This document shows positions 38,808-50,313 of a stretch of 64,000 nt of DNA, in pieces; position 1 is the first letter of the stretch, and every line of letters starts with the position of its first letter. Where the stretch lies: contig JBAMDO010000049.1 in assembly GCA_037074765.1 (NCBI GenBank), positions 124,001-188,000 of the forward strand, written 5' to 3'. This DNA is from Mansonella perstans (taxonomy: Eukaryota > Nematoda > Chromadorea > Rhabditida > Onchocercidae). The position numbers were made by a program, and so were the translations under genes. Below the pieces are notes generated by a model. It worked only from the letters and a program-made list of their open reading frames with translations, was not told the origin of the DNA and searched no databases.

Positions 38808-41786
38808 GTACTAAATTGTTATCATTCCAGAATTTATTCATTCTTTTCCTCCAACTATTAATTTCAAAGAATCATAGCTTCAAAAAGTTGCTGAAAAATC
38901 AATGACCGATACTGAGTTATTGTTATCATTTTGCAATTATTACTTGGACATTATCTGGTTTATATGTTGTTAAATAGATCACATCTGGCGCGCGCTTATA
39001 CGTTAAATAGGTCGCGACCTGCCATGTTAGCTATAAGATGAGTACCTCCAAATTTTATTATAATTATCGCAAAAATGAAAAAGAAATCAGGAAGATTTCG
39101 CCTTATACAATTGAAAAGTAAACTGTGAATGTCTATAGCGTTATTTTAGGGGTCATATCTAGGGTCACCTCAAATATATGGTTTATATTTCTTGTCAACT
39201 CTTGTTTAGGTAAAGAAATCGTACAACATCAAAGCTTAGTAGCTAATTTTGTAAAGCTATACATTCCGAACTAATGACCTTTATATGGAATAGAACATCA
39301 GGAATTTAGTACAAAAATTCCAATAAAGAAATTTAAAAAAAAAAATTGTCTCTGTTGTTTAAGACAATTTTAACATCTTAGCTATTATTGAATCAAATTT
39401 CAAACTAATACCGCTTGGTTTTTTTTTTTAAACTAATATTGAAACTTACTTACAATTTTACAATCTGACAGTAGCTATTCCGATAGCTAGTCATTTAAAA
39501 GGTTAGTAGTTTAAATAGCTCAGTTTAGTTTCGGAGTATGGCGCAATCGTAGCCTTAATAGCTACTGAAGTGCATTGTAGGACTAGGTTTTCTTACCAAT
39601 ATTAATAGGCTTGTTGTAAAGCATCATTCTGTAACTCTTTAATTTTAAACAAATTTTGAACAATTCAGCTTCTCGACTTGTTTGCGCTTCTTCTTTAGCA
39701 CTGATTTAGCCATTGTAAAGTAGATCAAGGTCAAGGTCACTTTGCGCCTTTTCTAAAACAATTTGTTTTTTTAAAACATCCATAACAAAGTGTCATGACA
39801 TGAAATGTCTGGAGAAGATAGTGATGGATTTATTTTATGTTTTACACTTCTTTGATATCAGAAAACATTGTTGAAAATTAGAATTTTTCACAAGTAGTTT
39901 AACTTTACAAGATTACACAAACTTGTATTACTTCTTGTATTACTCTCATAAATTGCAGCATCTAAAGAATATCTTTAAAATATATCACGGCAAATTTACA
40001 AGGATAACGAATTTCAATCATTTGCATATTTGTATAAATATAATAATGAAAGAAAACAGTAGTAATGGCATAAACTAACGCAGTCAATGATACTGAAAAG
40101 TGTGACATTATTCTCAGTGAAATAAGAAAACAATACGAAAGGTCAAATGATGAATGATAGAGGTCAAATGGTGAATGATACGGCTCGATTGACATTTTCA
40201 TATCAAAACGTTAAAAATTTCTTGCGCCATATAATTTCAATGATCTTCTCGACAAGATAAAAGAAGCTGTAATGTGACCTGTATCTTAAAGGTTGGATGA
40301 CTAAACTGAAACATCGAACAATGTCTTTCCTAATGGTAATTTGTAGAAGACTGTTAGGACTGTATTAACGAAGACAAAAGTGTATTTTCTGACTTTTTTG
40401 CCTTCTTATTTAGTATTTCATAGCTATTTTTACAGCTATGACCATTTGTTTGTCAGATAGCTTGAAGTTTAATCTCAGATGTTAAAACTTTTGGTTATAG
40501 CTTTGAGTTGAGTTTATGATTTTTGCTTGTGTAATATTATAAGATTTCAATTATTATCGTAGCGAAATTTTCTGGAAGTTTTATTTTGTTTGAAATTTTT
40601 TTCACGTTGTTTATCGCGTTTGAAGTATGATGAAATGAAGATGTTGAATGCAGTGAATTTCATTTTCGAATTAATACTGCCACCGAGAAAGTAAAAATAA
40701 TTGTTTGATACTTCCTATACGTTGGTAATTCTTATGTAGATTTAATTTGAGTATGTATCAATCCTTTAGCCAGTTTTTTCATTTTGTTTTTCCGCAATAT
40801 TAACACAGTGTATTTCCCACTTAATACCAGTTAACCACCAAGTCAATCATATTAGAAGAACAATTTACTCATAAATTCTGTAGAATTTACATTTCTTATC
40901 TTAACTATTCACTTTAGGTGCCTACCTTTCTCATTCCATCAGCATTATTGTATTTACCAACATTGCTAATGATTTGTTATAGTACATCAAACTGTTAAGT
41001 TTAAGTTCAATTTCAAATGTAAATTACCATTATTGATAAAATCCACTTTAATTTACTGTGCTCTGAAATTATCGAAAAGTCTGTAACTTGTTTTTTGAAA
41101 TTTGTAAATAAGCCTTAGTTAAAGTCTTAACTCTTCTTGGCTCTTCATCCAAATAATTAGCTAATTTTACAACGAAGCAGGTCAAAATAGATCAATCTTT
41201 ATGCCATAAATGCGCGTCTAAATTCAATCTACTTTAAAGTGAAATCAAAATAACACTCATTCTTTCTTAATATTAAAAGTTTTAATCATTTTATTTAATA
41301 AAATTGAGATTTGAGAATTTTTGATATCTTTGCAGAATATATTGTAGAATATACTATGAATGATACAGAAGAATTTCGTAGCGAGCTCAGTCTGTTAATT
41401 CTTCTAAATTTTAAACATTCGGACAAAGGTCATTTGTTTGAACTGTTTGCCCATGATGAATTTGATCTGAAAAGACAGACTGTACGTTGTAATTCAGTGC
41501 TACTATAATATCGTTGTATGACCTATTAATTAACGGATCAATATTGATCAATATTGACTAAACAGAAAGACTGCCATATTGATTAACAGGATTAGTAGCG
41601 ATTGATCTCTTAATCAATCCACTACTATGTTTGTCATCATTTCGGAAGCAGAATCCGGTTCCTCAGAATCCGTTTCGGGAGCGGAATCCCTTTCCTATCG
41701 AGGATTTAGCTCACTATGTGTTACTGTTTGCAGTAAAACTGATTTATGTCTTACTCTTTTCAGGTCGGAGATCAATTAGAGGGAAA

Positions 41787-44700
41787 ATGAATTCAACCAC
41801 TCCTTGGTTATTTTTCATTATTTTATTTTAAGTTGATAAATTTGTGTAGTTTAGTAATTTTTAATTAAAAACCATTATTGTTTAATCGTAGAAATCTTCG
41901 AATATTCCATAATAATAACGTAAAATAAGACTAAATGTGCAATAATACGAAAGATTAAATGTATTTTAAAGGAGAATTTAGCAATTTTTAAAAAATTTAA
42001 TTTGATTTGAATTTAATTTGAGAATTTAATTTGTACAAAAGTTGGGTAATTGAAATGCATAGATAAAGTGGATTGAAGTTCACCGGTAGTTTACTCGGAT
42101 GACATCGGTAAATAGTTATGTGCAAAAACAAAAAATGATTGGTATTTTTGCTAGAAGCAATTTTGTTATGAAAATTTTTTTTTGGGAAGAAGTTTTTGAA
42201 GTAGGACCAGAGAGGAGGGAAGGATTGGACCAAAGTGTACAGATTTTTTTGGTTGTACTGAATCCAACTGAATTGTATTGAATTGGAATTGAATTGTATC
42301 AGATTGTACTGGACATTGGAATTCTTGATTCTTTGTTAAGCTTCTTACATAATAGAAGTTTATAGTCTATTAACTCCATGATGACTTCACGTAGAAGTTA
42401 AAAAGTTAACCAAAAGTAATTTGTAATATGTTACATGCTAAAATAATCGCATATAATTAACATGTAATAGAGTTTATTTACCAGTTGCTTTATTGTACAT
42501 CAATAGCTGTTAAACAAATAAAATTTCCTTTAATTAATGCAAAAACATACTTTAGTGGTATTTTTTAGTAAATGACTAATAACGAGACATTATGAAGTTG
42601 TTTCGTTTTTTGCAGGGTGGAGAAGTATCGGCCAAAACATTTGTCGGAAGTGGTCGGAAATGAATTTGTCATTCAGCGTTTAGCTGCCTTCGCAAAACAA
42701 GGAAATACACCAAACATCATCCTTACGGTTATTTTTCAATGATTTGTTTTTTTTAGCGGAAAATCTTTTTTCACTCGTGTATATGTTTTTTTTTTTTTTT
42801 TTTGCTCAATTTTGATATTATAATTTTAAGGGACCACCAGGATGTGGCAAAACAACAAGTATATGGGTTTTAGCACGGGAAATGCTCGGTGATCGTCTTA
42901 AAAGTGCATGTTTGGAATTGAATGCCTCAGATGATAGGTGAATATTTTCAAATTCTTGTCACTTTCAATGCTTGTTATCCTTTTAGATATGTAATCTTGA
43001 TTCTTCGTTTACATTATCCTCACATTTCCAGTCAATATTTCGCTTGGTTATATTTTACTGGAATAACACATCAAATTTTTTTTTTTGAGAATTTTAGGGG
43101 GATAGACGTTGTACGAAATAAAATCAAAAACTTTGCACAAAGTAAGGTAACGTTGCCACCAGGAAGGCATAAAATTATCATATTGGATGAAGTGGATTCA
43201 ATGACGGAAGGAGCACAGCAAGCGCTCCGTAGAACAATGGAGATCTATAGTAAAACGACACGCTTTGCACTTGCCTGTAATCAGTCTGGAAAAGTTATAG
43301 GTGAACTTATTCATATGCTTTAATTTTATTAAAGTTGTTAGCGTTTTTTGGGAATAATTTTTTGCTCTTATTTTTTTGAAGGGAAGTGCATAACGGAATT
43401 ATTAATGAGAAAAAGAAGCAGAGTGGTTGGAAAAAACTATTATCTAGAAAACGTCACCTGCTTTAACTAAATTATTTTTGATTTATTGCTGTTCTTTAAC
43501 AGGAAATTTATGAGAAAACTACTTAGAAAATAAGGATGTTTATTCCTGAATTATTGATTTACTATTTGTTGAGCTACTTTAGAACCGATTCAGTCTCGGT
43601 GTGCTATTTTACGATTTACCAAACTTTCTGAGGAGCAAATTATGAAGAGATTGTTGCAAGTATGTGAAGCAGAAAAGGTGACTTACGATGATAGCGGAAT
43701 TGATGCTCTAGTTTTTTCTGCCCAAGGCGACATGCGACAGGTAATTTTGTGGAATTGAAGCATGTTGCGCACGACTCCCATCATCATAGAAAGTTTCTTA
43801 AATTATATTTGCATCCAATAATGTAATCTTTATGTGATGGATGAGACGCATTATTTCACTTACGATAGATTTAGGTCACGCATTATTGAACTGTTTTTGA
43901 AATGAAGTGAATAATTGCTTAGTCAGATTGAATATATGCTGGTTTTATCACTTATCATGGGATGTTTATTCCAGGCTCTCAACAATTTACAATGTACAGT
44001 ATCTGGTTTCCGTAATGTCACCTCTGATAATGTTTTCAAGGTAAGCACAGTAACTTGTTTCTATTCTTCGTTGAAATGGAAATTGTGAAAACTGTGACAT
44101 CTTCATTAATTTCCGTTTGTTGAATATTGTTATATTTAAACTGGTTAGTCCTCAGAGTAGCACTTGCCTTCTGGAAATTACATAGTCGAACGAAATTCAT
44201 GACATAACTAAAATGGATGTTGTCATCTATAGATATATATTTTCAAGACTGCTTGAACCACTGAAAGTTCTATAGTGAAGTAACTCTTTCTACTCTATTT
44301 TCAATTTTTTAATAAAGCTTAGTTTATATAAAATTAACAAGTTTTGAGAATTTATGTGATTTTTTACTCAATATGCCGCAGTTGTGCAATGCAGTAAGCC
44401 TGTAAATTTTTCCTATTCTGGCTTTAAAACTTAATTTACGAAAATGTAGAATTAATTAAATGTAATATAAGGTTTGTGATGAACCACGTCCGCAAGTGGT
44501 AATGCAAATGTTTGAACACTGTGTTCATGGAAAGGTTATCGAAGCAGCTGAAATAGTGCACAGTCTTTATCGGATGGGTTACTCATCGGAGGATATCCTG
44601 AACAACATGGTTCGTGTATGTAAAATAGTCGACATTCCTGAATATCTGAAACTGGAATATGTAAAGGTTGCTTTTTTTTTTTCATTTGGAGTGTATTAAA

Positions 44701-44849
44701 TTAATAAATATGAATGGATTTATACGGTGCTTAATAATTAATGATTTCAGGAAATCGGTTTATGTCATGTGCGAGTTGTGGAAGGACTCAGCTCATTACT
44801 TCAGTTGTCTGCATTGGTTGCTCGAATGTGTCTTAAACAAAATCAGTAA
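41787..44849 (+). CDS. rfc-2: replication factor C subunit 2, clamp-loader ATPase
   Basis: Small subunit of the RFC clamp loader, which opens PCNA and places it on primed DNA in the nucleus. The start is on a 20-base exon (ATG 41787-41789, encoding MNSTTPW across the junction) just after CTTTTCAG, a likely SL site. This joins [16 protein letters not shown], the conserved N-terminus. Walker A is GPPGCGKTT at 42831, then [20 protein letters not shown], Walker B in [20 protein letters not shown], and the arginine-finger SRC motif in [15 protein letters not shown] (from 43584). The C-terminal collar includes [28 protein letters not shown] and [19 protein letters not shown]; the stop is 44847-44849. 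DVVRNKIK and the collar fit RFC2 rather than RFC4 or RFC5. Walker B has DEVD where most RFC2 proteins have DEAD. It converges on COQ2, with 143 bases between stops. Confidence 0.94.
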
Positions 44850-44992
44850 ACTTTAGCTATGTGCAAGCAACACATGCTCCGTTTATTTGATGGATAAACA
44901 TATATAACTAATTTGAATGACATATTTATATGAGAGCACGACATCAGTAAAAATTAACATATAACATCTTTCATTAAAAATGCAACAGACAT

Positions 44993-47900
44993 TTATGCAG
45001 CAAGCTTTTCAAGGGCAGCAAAATTCGCTTCTCCTTCTTTTTCTTCTTGTCGTAATAAGTTCCCAGCAACAATACCAGTAAATAAGATAGCACCAAGCCA
45101 CTGGAAAAGTAGTGGTGAAAAACTAAGAATATGGATACTTTTCATCCTGATTTACATTTAAGATGATTCGAAAATGATTGTTGTGTCCTGCTGTAACCCT
45201 CTATGAGTCTATTCCACAATTTTTTAATAAATATGCAAATTGTTTATGTTTCTTCGTTATGTTTTACATACCGGATACCAAGACATACCAAGATATATTG
45301 ATTAAAATGATTTCTGCTTTAACCTTTGGCAAAAGTTCTTACAATATAAATACAAATTGAGAACAACGATGTTGCATATGTTGCTGAATTTTTGTTGAAA
45401 TTGATCATTACATTGCAATCTACCATTAATAATTATATCCTTCATCTTTCAAAAACAGTGTTGTTAAATGCTTGTTGACTTTGTGTACTGTTTGTGAATA
45501 TGGTTATAAGTATTATAAGGCAAACTTGTCATTGAAATAAATCTACCTGATTGGTTTTAAATTTCCTCCAGCAATTCTTTGGATCATTGATATTCACGGT
45601 ACCAATTTGCCATGCAAGATGTGCTCCAGTAGCAACCAAGGCACCGTAAAAAGGCCACGTCTGCTGCACCATAATACCTGTGGTCCCAAAACCTAGCGTG
45701 GCTAGAGCTGCGAAACCAGTCAACCAATATTTTGTCTTATCACCGAAAAGCAGAGCCGTGGATTTAGTACCAGCAATCAGATCATCCCTTTTATCCTAAA
45801 TGGTCAAATTAAAATATATATACTACAATAAAAGGTGCAGCGAAATATTAGTACTAATTGACTTATTCTACCATCGATTATTATGAAAGATTACAACTTT
45901 AAGCACATTTTTGTAAGTAGAATGGTAATTTAAACTTCCAATATGCCATTGATATGTTAATAGAAAATCGATTTCTATTCCTTTCATATCATTCTAATGT
46001 CAAGTAATATTTTGCAGTGTTTTTGTTAATAATATCTATGTATCATTATCTATGTGTTTGGGCATATTGAAGTATACTGTGTCCAAGCCTATTCCACCTG
46101 ATGAGCATATATTGTATCGTAAATCAGAGTCCAGTTTACTGAAGCCATATAGAGGAAAAACAGCACTGCAGACAATTCGTCATGTATAGCGACCCAGCCC
46201 AGCAATGCTCCCCAGTTGAACGTCAAGCCTGAGGAATCAATAGCGATAATGATAGAAGTGAAGTTTTTGGGAGATTACTCTTGATCACTCTTCTGCAGGT
46301 CTTTTAAATCCTATTCTTGATCATTCAAATCACAGCATAAATGAGTGGTTGATGCAAAACTTAGAAGTCCTAATTAAATCCTGAAACTGTAGAACTACAT
46401 TTCATCAAAGCGCTGAAGTTAAATTAGATCTCATAACCGAAATAAGCATTATGAAAATTTTTTGTTAAAATCTGTCGTTCTATGAACAGTAGTTGATTCG
46501 AAACTTTCGAACTCATCCGCAGCTTTTCTAAAAATCTAAAAAACATTTTGATGATAAGACCAGAATAAGTTATCTTAGTACACCATGCAATTCCTGCACA
46601 TTTACCTAAATGCTATTGTAACAAAAGCTTTAATTAGAATTGTCAATTTCTATAGACTGCATTATCTTTGATGACGTAATATGAACTGTGCAAAAATACA
46701 ATTAAATCAATGAGTGAAAAAATGAATTAATCTTAAGGAATAAAATAAGCATATCATGACTGAAAAACAGATAACAAAAAAAAAAAAAGAAATCTTTCAG
46801 CAGATAACAAAAGAAAAAAGGCAACAGTACTTGTTATGATAAAAATTTGGAAGCTGTGTTCTGCTTAGCTTTTAAACGTGCTATCAATGGTGTGAAAACT
46901 ATCCTGCCAGATTTTGATAATGTGAAGTATAATCAATACCTGTTGACTATATCGTTTTAGCAAAAAACAAAGGAAAAAAGGCAACAGTACTTGGGATAGT
47001 AAAAATAATTTGGAAGCTGTGTTAGATAGCATTAAAATTTCCTCATATTTAGTAGATTTTTCTAATTTGGGAGTACTAAACGTGTCGTCAATGCTGTGAA
47101 GTCTGTCCTGCTAGAACTTGATAGTGTTAGGTATAATACCTGCTGACTGTATATGGTGTCATATGGCAGTGTACAAAGAGACAACAGTATTTAGTGTGTT
47201 CGAACACAGATGACACCATGCAATAAGTACTCCTCAGTTAGAGGTAAGCCCTGAAATCTCGAACAAGAAATAAATGTTCAAGTTCTGCACTTACCAATTT
47301 CTCAAACTGTGAAAGCAGTGATACTGTGGAAAAAAGCATTAATTTGCGAAGCACAGAAATCAAGAAAAAATTTAGCAAATAGGCAATTTTCAACTAAAAT
47401 TTAATAGTTTCAAAAAAATTCTACCTTTTCTAAAATACCGAATATTTTAAGAGAAAATGCTAATCAAATTGAAAGAATTGTTAACAGTACCAAGAATAAG
47501 CTGTGGCCAATATGTATATCGTTTTGCCAATGGATAAATGACAACTAATGATAATGAGCTAGCACCCACAGCAACACTGCAATATTAGGGAAGACTTATT
47601 TTTGGTGCTCAAGAACCATCAAAGTTATTGTTCATCTATTTCACTGGAAGTGATCATGATTAAAACACCTAAGTATAATCATAAGTGACACTTGTGATTA
47701 AAGCACAATTTTCACAATCCAGAAATATCAAGTTTGATTACTCGCTGGCTTCCATGTAAATAAAATGTTCCAAAATGAACAAATGCTAATTTATTTTAAT
47801 AAACCAGACATAACAAGTAGCTAGTAAAATAATTTTATTTGAAATAGAGTACTTCAGGAAGCAAAAATCCCAAGAAAACGAAATGAATAAAACGAGCAAA

Positions 47901-48725
47901 AGAAAAGAGAAACCTGAACCAACTGAATTGCAGAAGTATCGAAAGTGATCCAGAAAGTAATACTGCAAGAACAGCGATAGCCTGCCGATTATTAAGTTCT
48001 CCACTTGCAAGAGGTCTTGACTGTGTTCGTTCAACCTTAACAATATAGATGAAAGAAGAGTAATGCAGAAATGTTTTATCTGTTTATACTCTATATCTAA
48101 TACATCCAACTGCAGGAGAAAATCGAAAAAGCACAAAAATGAATGATACAGTGTTAATACCATGAAATACGAACTATTCTATCGTAATCTTTATCGAAAA
48201 TATCGTTCACAATACAACCAGCAGAACGCATTAGAATCGATCCAGCACCAAATAATGTTAGCATTTTCAGATCGGGCAATGAACCTGGTGTTGCAGCTAA
48301 TGCTATCGACCATGCACATGGCCAATAAAGTAACCAAAAACCTATACAAACAGTGCAATACTTATTCCATTTTTTTTTTTCAATTTTTATTAGCATTATT
48401 TAAAAAATTTTTAAACATTTTTAAAAATTTTGCAAGATTCAAGATTTAGTAACATATCTGTTTCAAGATTTAGTTTCAAGATTATTCAAGATTTAGTAAC
48501 ATATTTAAATATTTATTTGAAAATAAATATTTAGTACAAACCAGTAGGTTTGTCAATACGTAATAGCCTCAAGTAAGGCTGTATACTTTTCGGTGAAACC
48601 TGAATTAAAGCTGCTCCAGATAATGCTCTTTGTGTTTTGAGAGAAGTTAATTTTATCGCTAATGGTACTGAGCATTTTCTGCAGAGGAATAATTGCCTGA
48701 TACATCTATTTGACAATGCATTCAT
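44993..48725 (-). CDS. coq-2: COQ2, 4-hydroxybenzoate polyprenyltransferase
   Basis: Mitochondrial inner-membrane enzyme that joins the polyprenyl tail to 4-hydroxybenzoate in ubiquinone synthesis. The start ATG (48723-48725) lies after TTGCAG and opens a basic, serine-containing N-terminus suited to mitochondrial import. Then come [20 protein letters not shown], the first aspartate-rich motif [10 protein letters not shown] (near 48190), [75 protein letters not shown] (second aspartate-rich motif, across an intron) and [18 protein letters not shown]. Both prenyl-diphosphate/magnesium-binding motifs are intact. It ends [10 protein letters not shown] with the stop at 44993-44995. A TTTATT at 44881, the reverse of AATAAA, may be its polyadenylation signal, so its 3' end would approach the RFC2 coding end. 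The intron near 46800-47200 holds a diverged duplication. Confidence 0.94.
46790..47170. repeat. diverged tandem duplication in a COQ2 intron
   Basis: The block at about 46810-46955 and the block at about 46967-47165 share AAAAAAGGCAACAGTACTTG, TTTGGAAGCTGTGTT, AACGTG...TCAATG-TGTGAA and GATAATGT/GATAGTGT followed by ATACCTG-TGACT. The second copy has an insertion of about 50 bases. A shorter third fragment with GAGACAACAGTATTTAG is near 47178. No coding frame persists. Confidence 0.7.
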
Positions 48726-49488
48726 TTCGTTGTAAACTTTTTCCCACTCATTCGAATATCTGCAATAATTTGAGTATTGAAATGTATCAAAGCAATTTGT
48801 GATCAAGCCTATAATTACTTTGATCAATAATAATTATAGCTTTAGGAAAGAAAAATGCTGCTAAGCAACATAAAAATGTAGAAAAATAATGAATAAACAA
48901 TAATAATTTATATGTCTGCAAAAATAACAACGATATTGAAATATTTATGAATTCAATATATTTCGCTAGCCAGAAATAAGCATTAACAATACATATTTAA
49001 CATAAACTAATAAAAATTAGAAGTCGATAAATGTAACTGATCTAACAGTTATCTCTCCCACTTCTTACAACGTGCAACCTTTTCTTTTCTGATGATACAG
49101 ATTCAGGATTCTGAATAAGATGGAAAAGTGAATTATAAAGTGCTAAATCACGTTTTGATATATTTTTGCAGGAAGTATGGAGAGAAGGCATTAATAATTG
49201 CACTTCTTGCAAATAGTTGAACTGTCGAGCAATAGATGTGCAATATATTCAGGTGAAATTACTACTACTACTTGAGAAATTAGAATAAGAGCGATTTCCT
49301 TAATCTATAACAACAATATAATAAGAGCAGAAAAGAAAGGTCACATTTTCAATTTAACTAGAACTAAATTAATGGAACTGGAATCAAACAAATGTAAATA
49401 TCACAAATAAACAATATAAAATGAACATTTTTTTTTTTTTTTTTTTTACAAAAACCATCAAATCAAGCAATTCAAATTTTGTTATTCA
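48726..49488. other. spacer between ACBP and COQ2
   Basis: No exon supported. It contains the COQ2 upstream region, where TTGCAG near 48766 precedes the start codon with no coding exon before it, and the ACBP 3' untranslated region with a T-run at 49430-49447. The two genes run the same way 763 bases apart, which leaves an SL-processed pair possible. Confidence 0.5.
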
Positions 49489-49912
49489 TTATTTATAACC
49501 ATATTTTTGGACAAGCTTTTGGACGAGCTCAACATATTGTTTCTTAGCTTCTTCGCTTGACATACCTTTAAAGCAATGGATAAGGCCATTTTCACTGTAA
49601 TAAAACATATGAAACAATTACTTTTTAATTAAAATAATCTCTTGTTATATTTGAATAAAAAATCTCACAAAGTTAATTCTAAATTGTAACCTGAAATTTA
49701 TAATATTACTTTTAGGAAAGGTCAATGTGACAACCTTTATTTTTTTGCCAGGCTTCCCATTTGGCACGAGCTTTGAAGTCAATCCAAGGCTTGCTAACCG
49801 TATTGTCACCCATAATAGCCTGTTTATAGAGGCCATAAAGTTCTAACAATTCGTCATCCGTTGGGGTCTCTTTTAACTCTTTTACCTTGACCAAAGCTTC
49901 ATCAAAGTCCAT
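49489..49912 (-). CDS. acbp-1: acyl-CoA-binding protein
   Basis: Small cytosolic protein that binds medium- and long-chain acyl-CoA esters and buffers or carries them. Two exons give 84 residues, the usual length. Exon 1 runs from ATG 49910-49912 (MDFDEALVKVKELKETPTDD, ELYGLYKQAIMGDNT, PWIDFKARAKWEAWQKNK). Exon 2 gives GMSSEEAKKQYVELVQKLVQ and ends KYGYK. The ligand-binding tyrosine and lysines (YGLYKQA, KWEAW) are present. The canonical join needs the acceptor TTTAAAG at 49566-49567. A better-looking TTACAG 29 bases upstream would shift the frame. No signal peptide, so this is the basic cytosolic form. It diverges from SAP18. Confidence 0.93.
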
Positions 49913-50313
49913 TTCTTCTCTCACCTTACTTATACACCTCAACTAATCCTAATATGATAGGATTTCCATCCTATAACGGCGAGACGGATAGTTTCATAGT
50001 GTCCCTTAGCAAATTGCTGTGATTCGAAAGTTAAAATATTTCAACATGTATGTGTGTATGTGTGTATGTGTCCATGCATTTTTGTCTGGTTGATATGCCG
50101 TTACTTTTGGACGTGGGTTACTGTTGTCATTGGGAACGTTTTGGACGTGACAGTAGTGTACTAGTCACGTGACAGTCACGTGTCTGTTACGGACACGTGA
50201 CTGTCACAGGTAATTGCCATGTGATATGGAAATCTCCAGAAGTTAAGATAGACTGATTAACATTATATTGCAGCAATTTTTAAATATAAATTCAAATAGA
50301 AGCAAAGAAAAAG
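49913..50313. promoter_or_regulatory. divergent promoter of ACBP and SAP18 with E-boxes
   Basis: About 400 bases separate the two start codons. The segment has a GTGTATGT simple repeat (50048-50072) and three CACGTG E-boxes at 50166, 50177 and 50194, the last two in the arms of a perfect palindrome. CACGTG is the core site of bHLH-ZIP factors such as the MYC/MXL and TFEB (HLH-30) groups. No other coding signal is seen. Confidence 0.7.
50169..50207. promoter_or_regulatory. 16-bp perfect inverted repeat containing CACGTG
   Basis: The arm GTGACAGTCACGTGTC (50169-50184) is matched exactly by its reverse complement at 50192-50207, with a 7-base centre TGTTACG. Each arm has its own CACGTG, itself palindromic, and another CACGTG overlaps the left edge at 50166. 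It could form a cruciform or seat paired dimers. Confidence 0.85.

Larger units (their letters stand above)
37853..41786. other. intergenic DNA between malectin and RFC2, with a candidate LTR
   Basis: Divergent upstream region of two genes, about 3.9 kb. Apart from the candidate LTR at 38109-38807 I see no coding exon or complete element. The part from 38820 to 41786 is AT-rich and non-repetitive by eye, with scattered short open frames I do not believe. A small direct repeat of GAGGTCAAATGGTGAATGAT type lies at 40140-40185. Confidence 0.5.

Noticed and set aside
41311..41508. 65-residue + strand frame before RFC2
   Set aside because: No splice path to RFC2 and no family resemblance; the RFC2 start is explained by the exon at 41787.
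41631..41831. Frame with an NP-rich stretch (RKQNPVPQNPFRERNPFP)
   Set aside because: The local CAGAATCCG-type repeat explains it; the real RFC2 start ATG inside it is in another reading frame.
49594..49597. TTACAG as the ACBP exon 2 acceptor
   Set aside because: It shifts the frame and destroys the conserved KGMSSEEAKKQYV segment; the site 29 bases on restores it.
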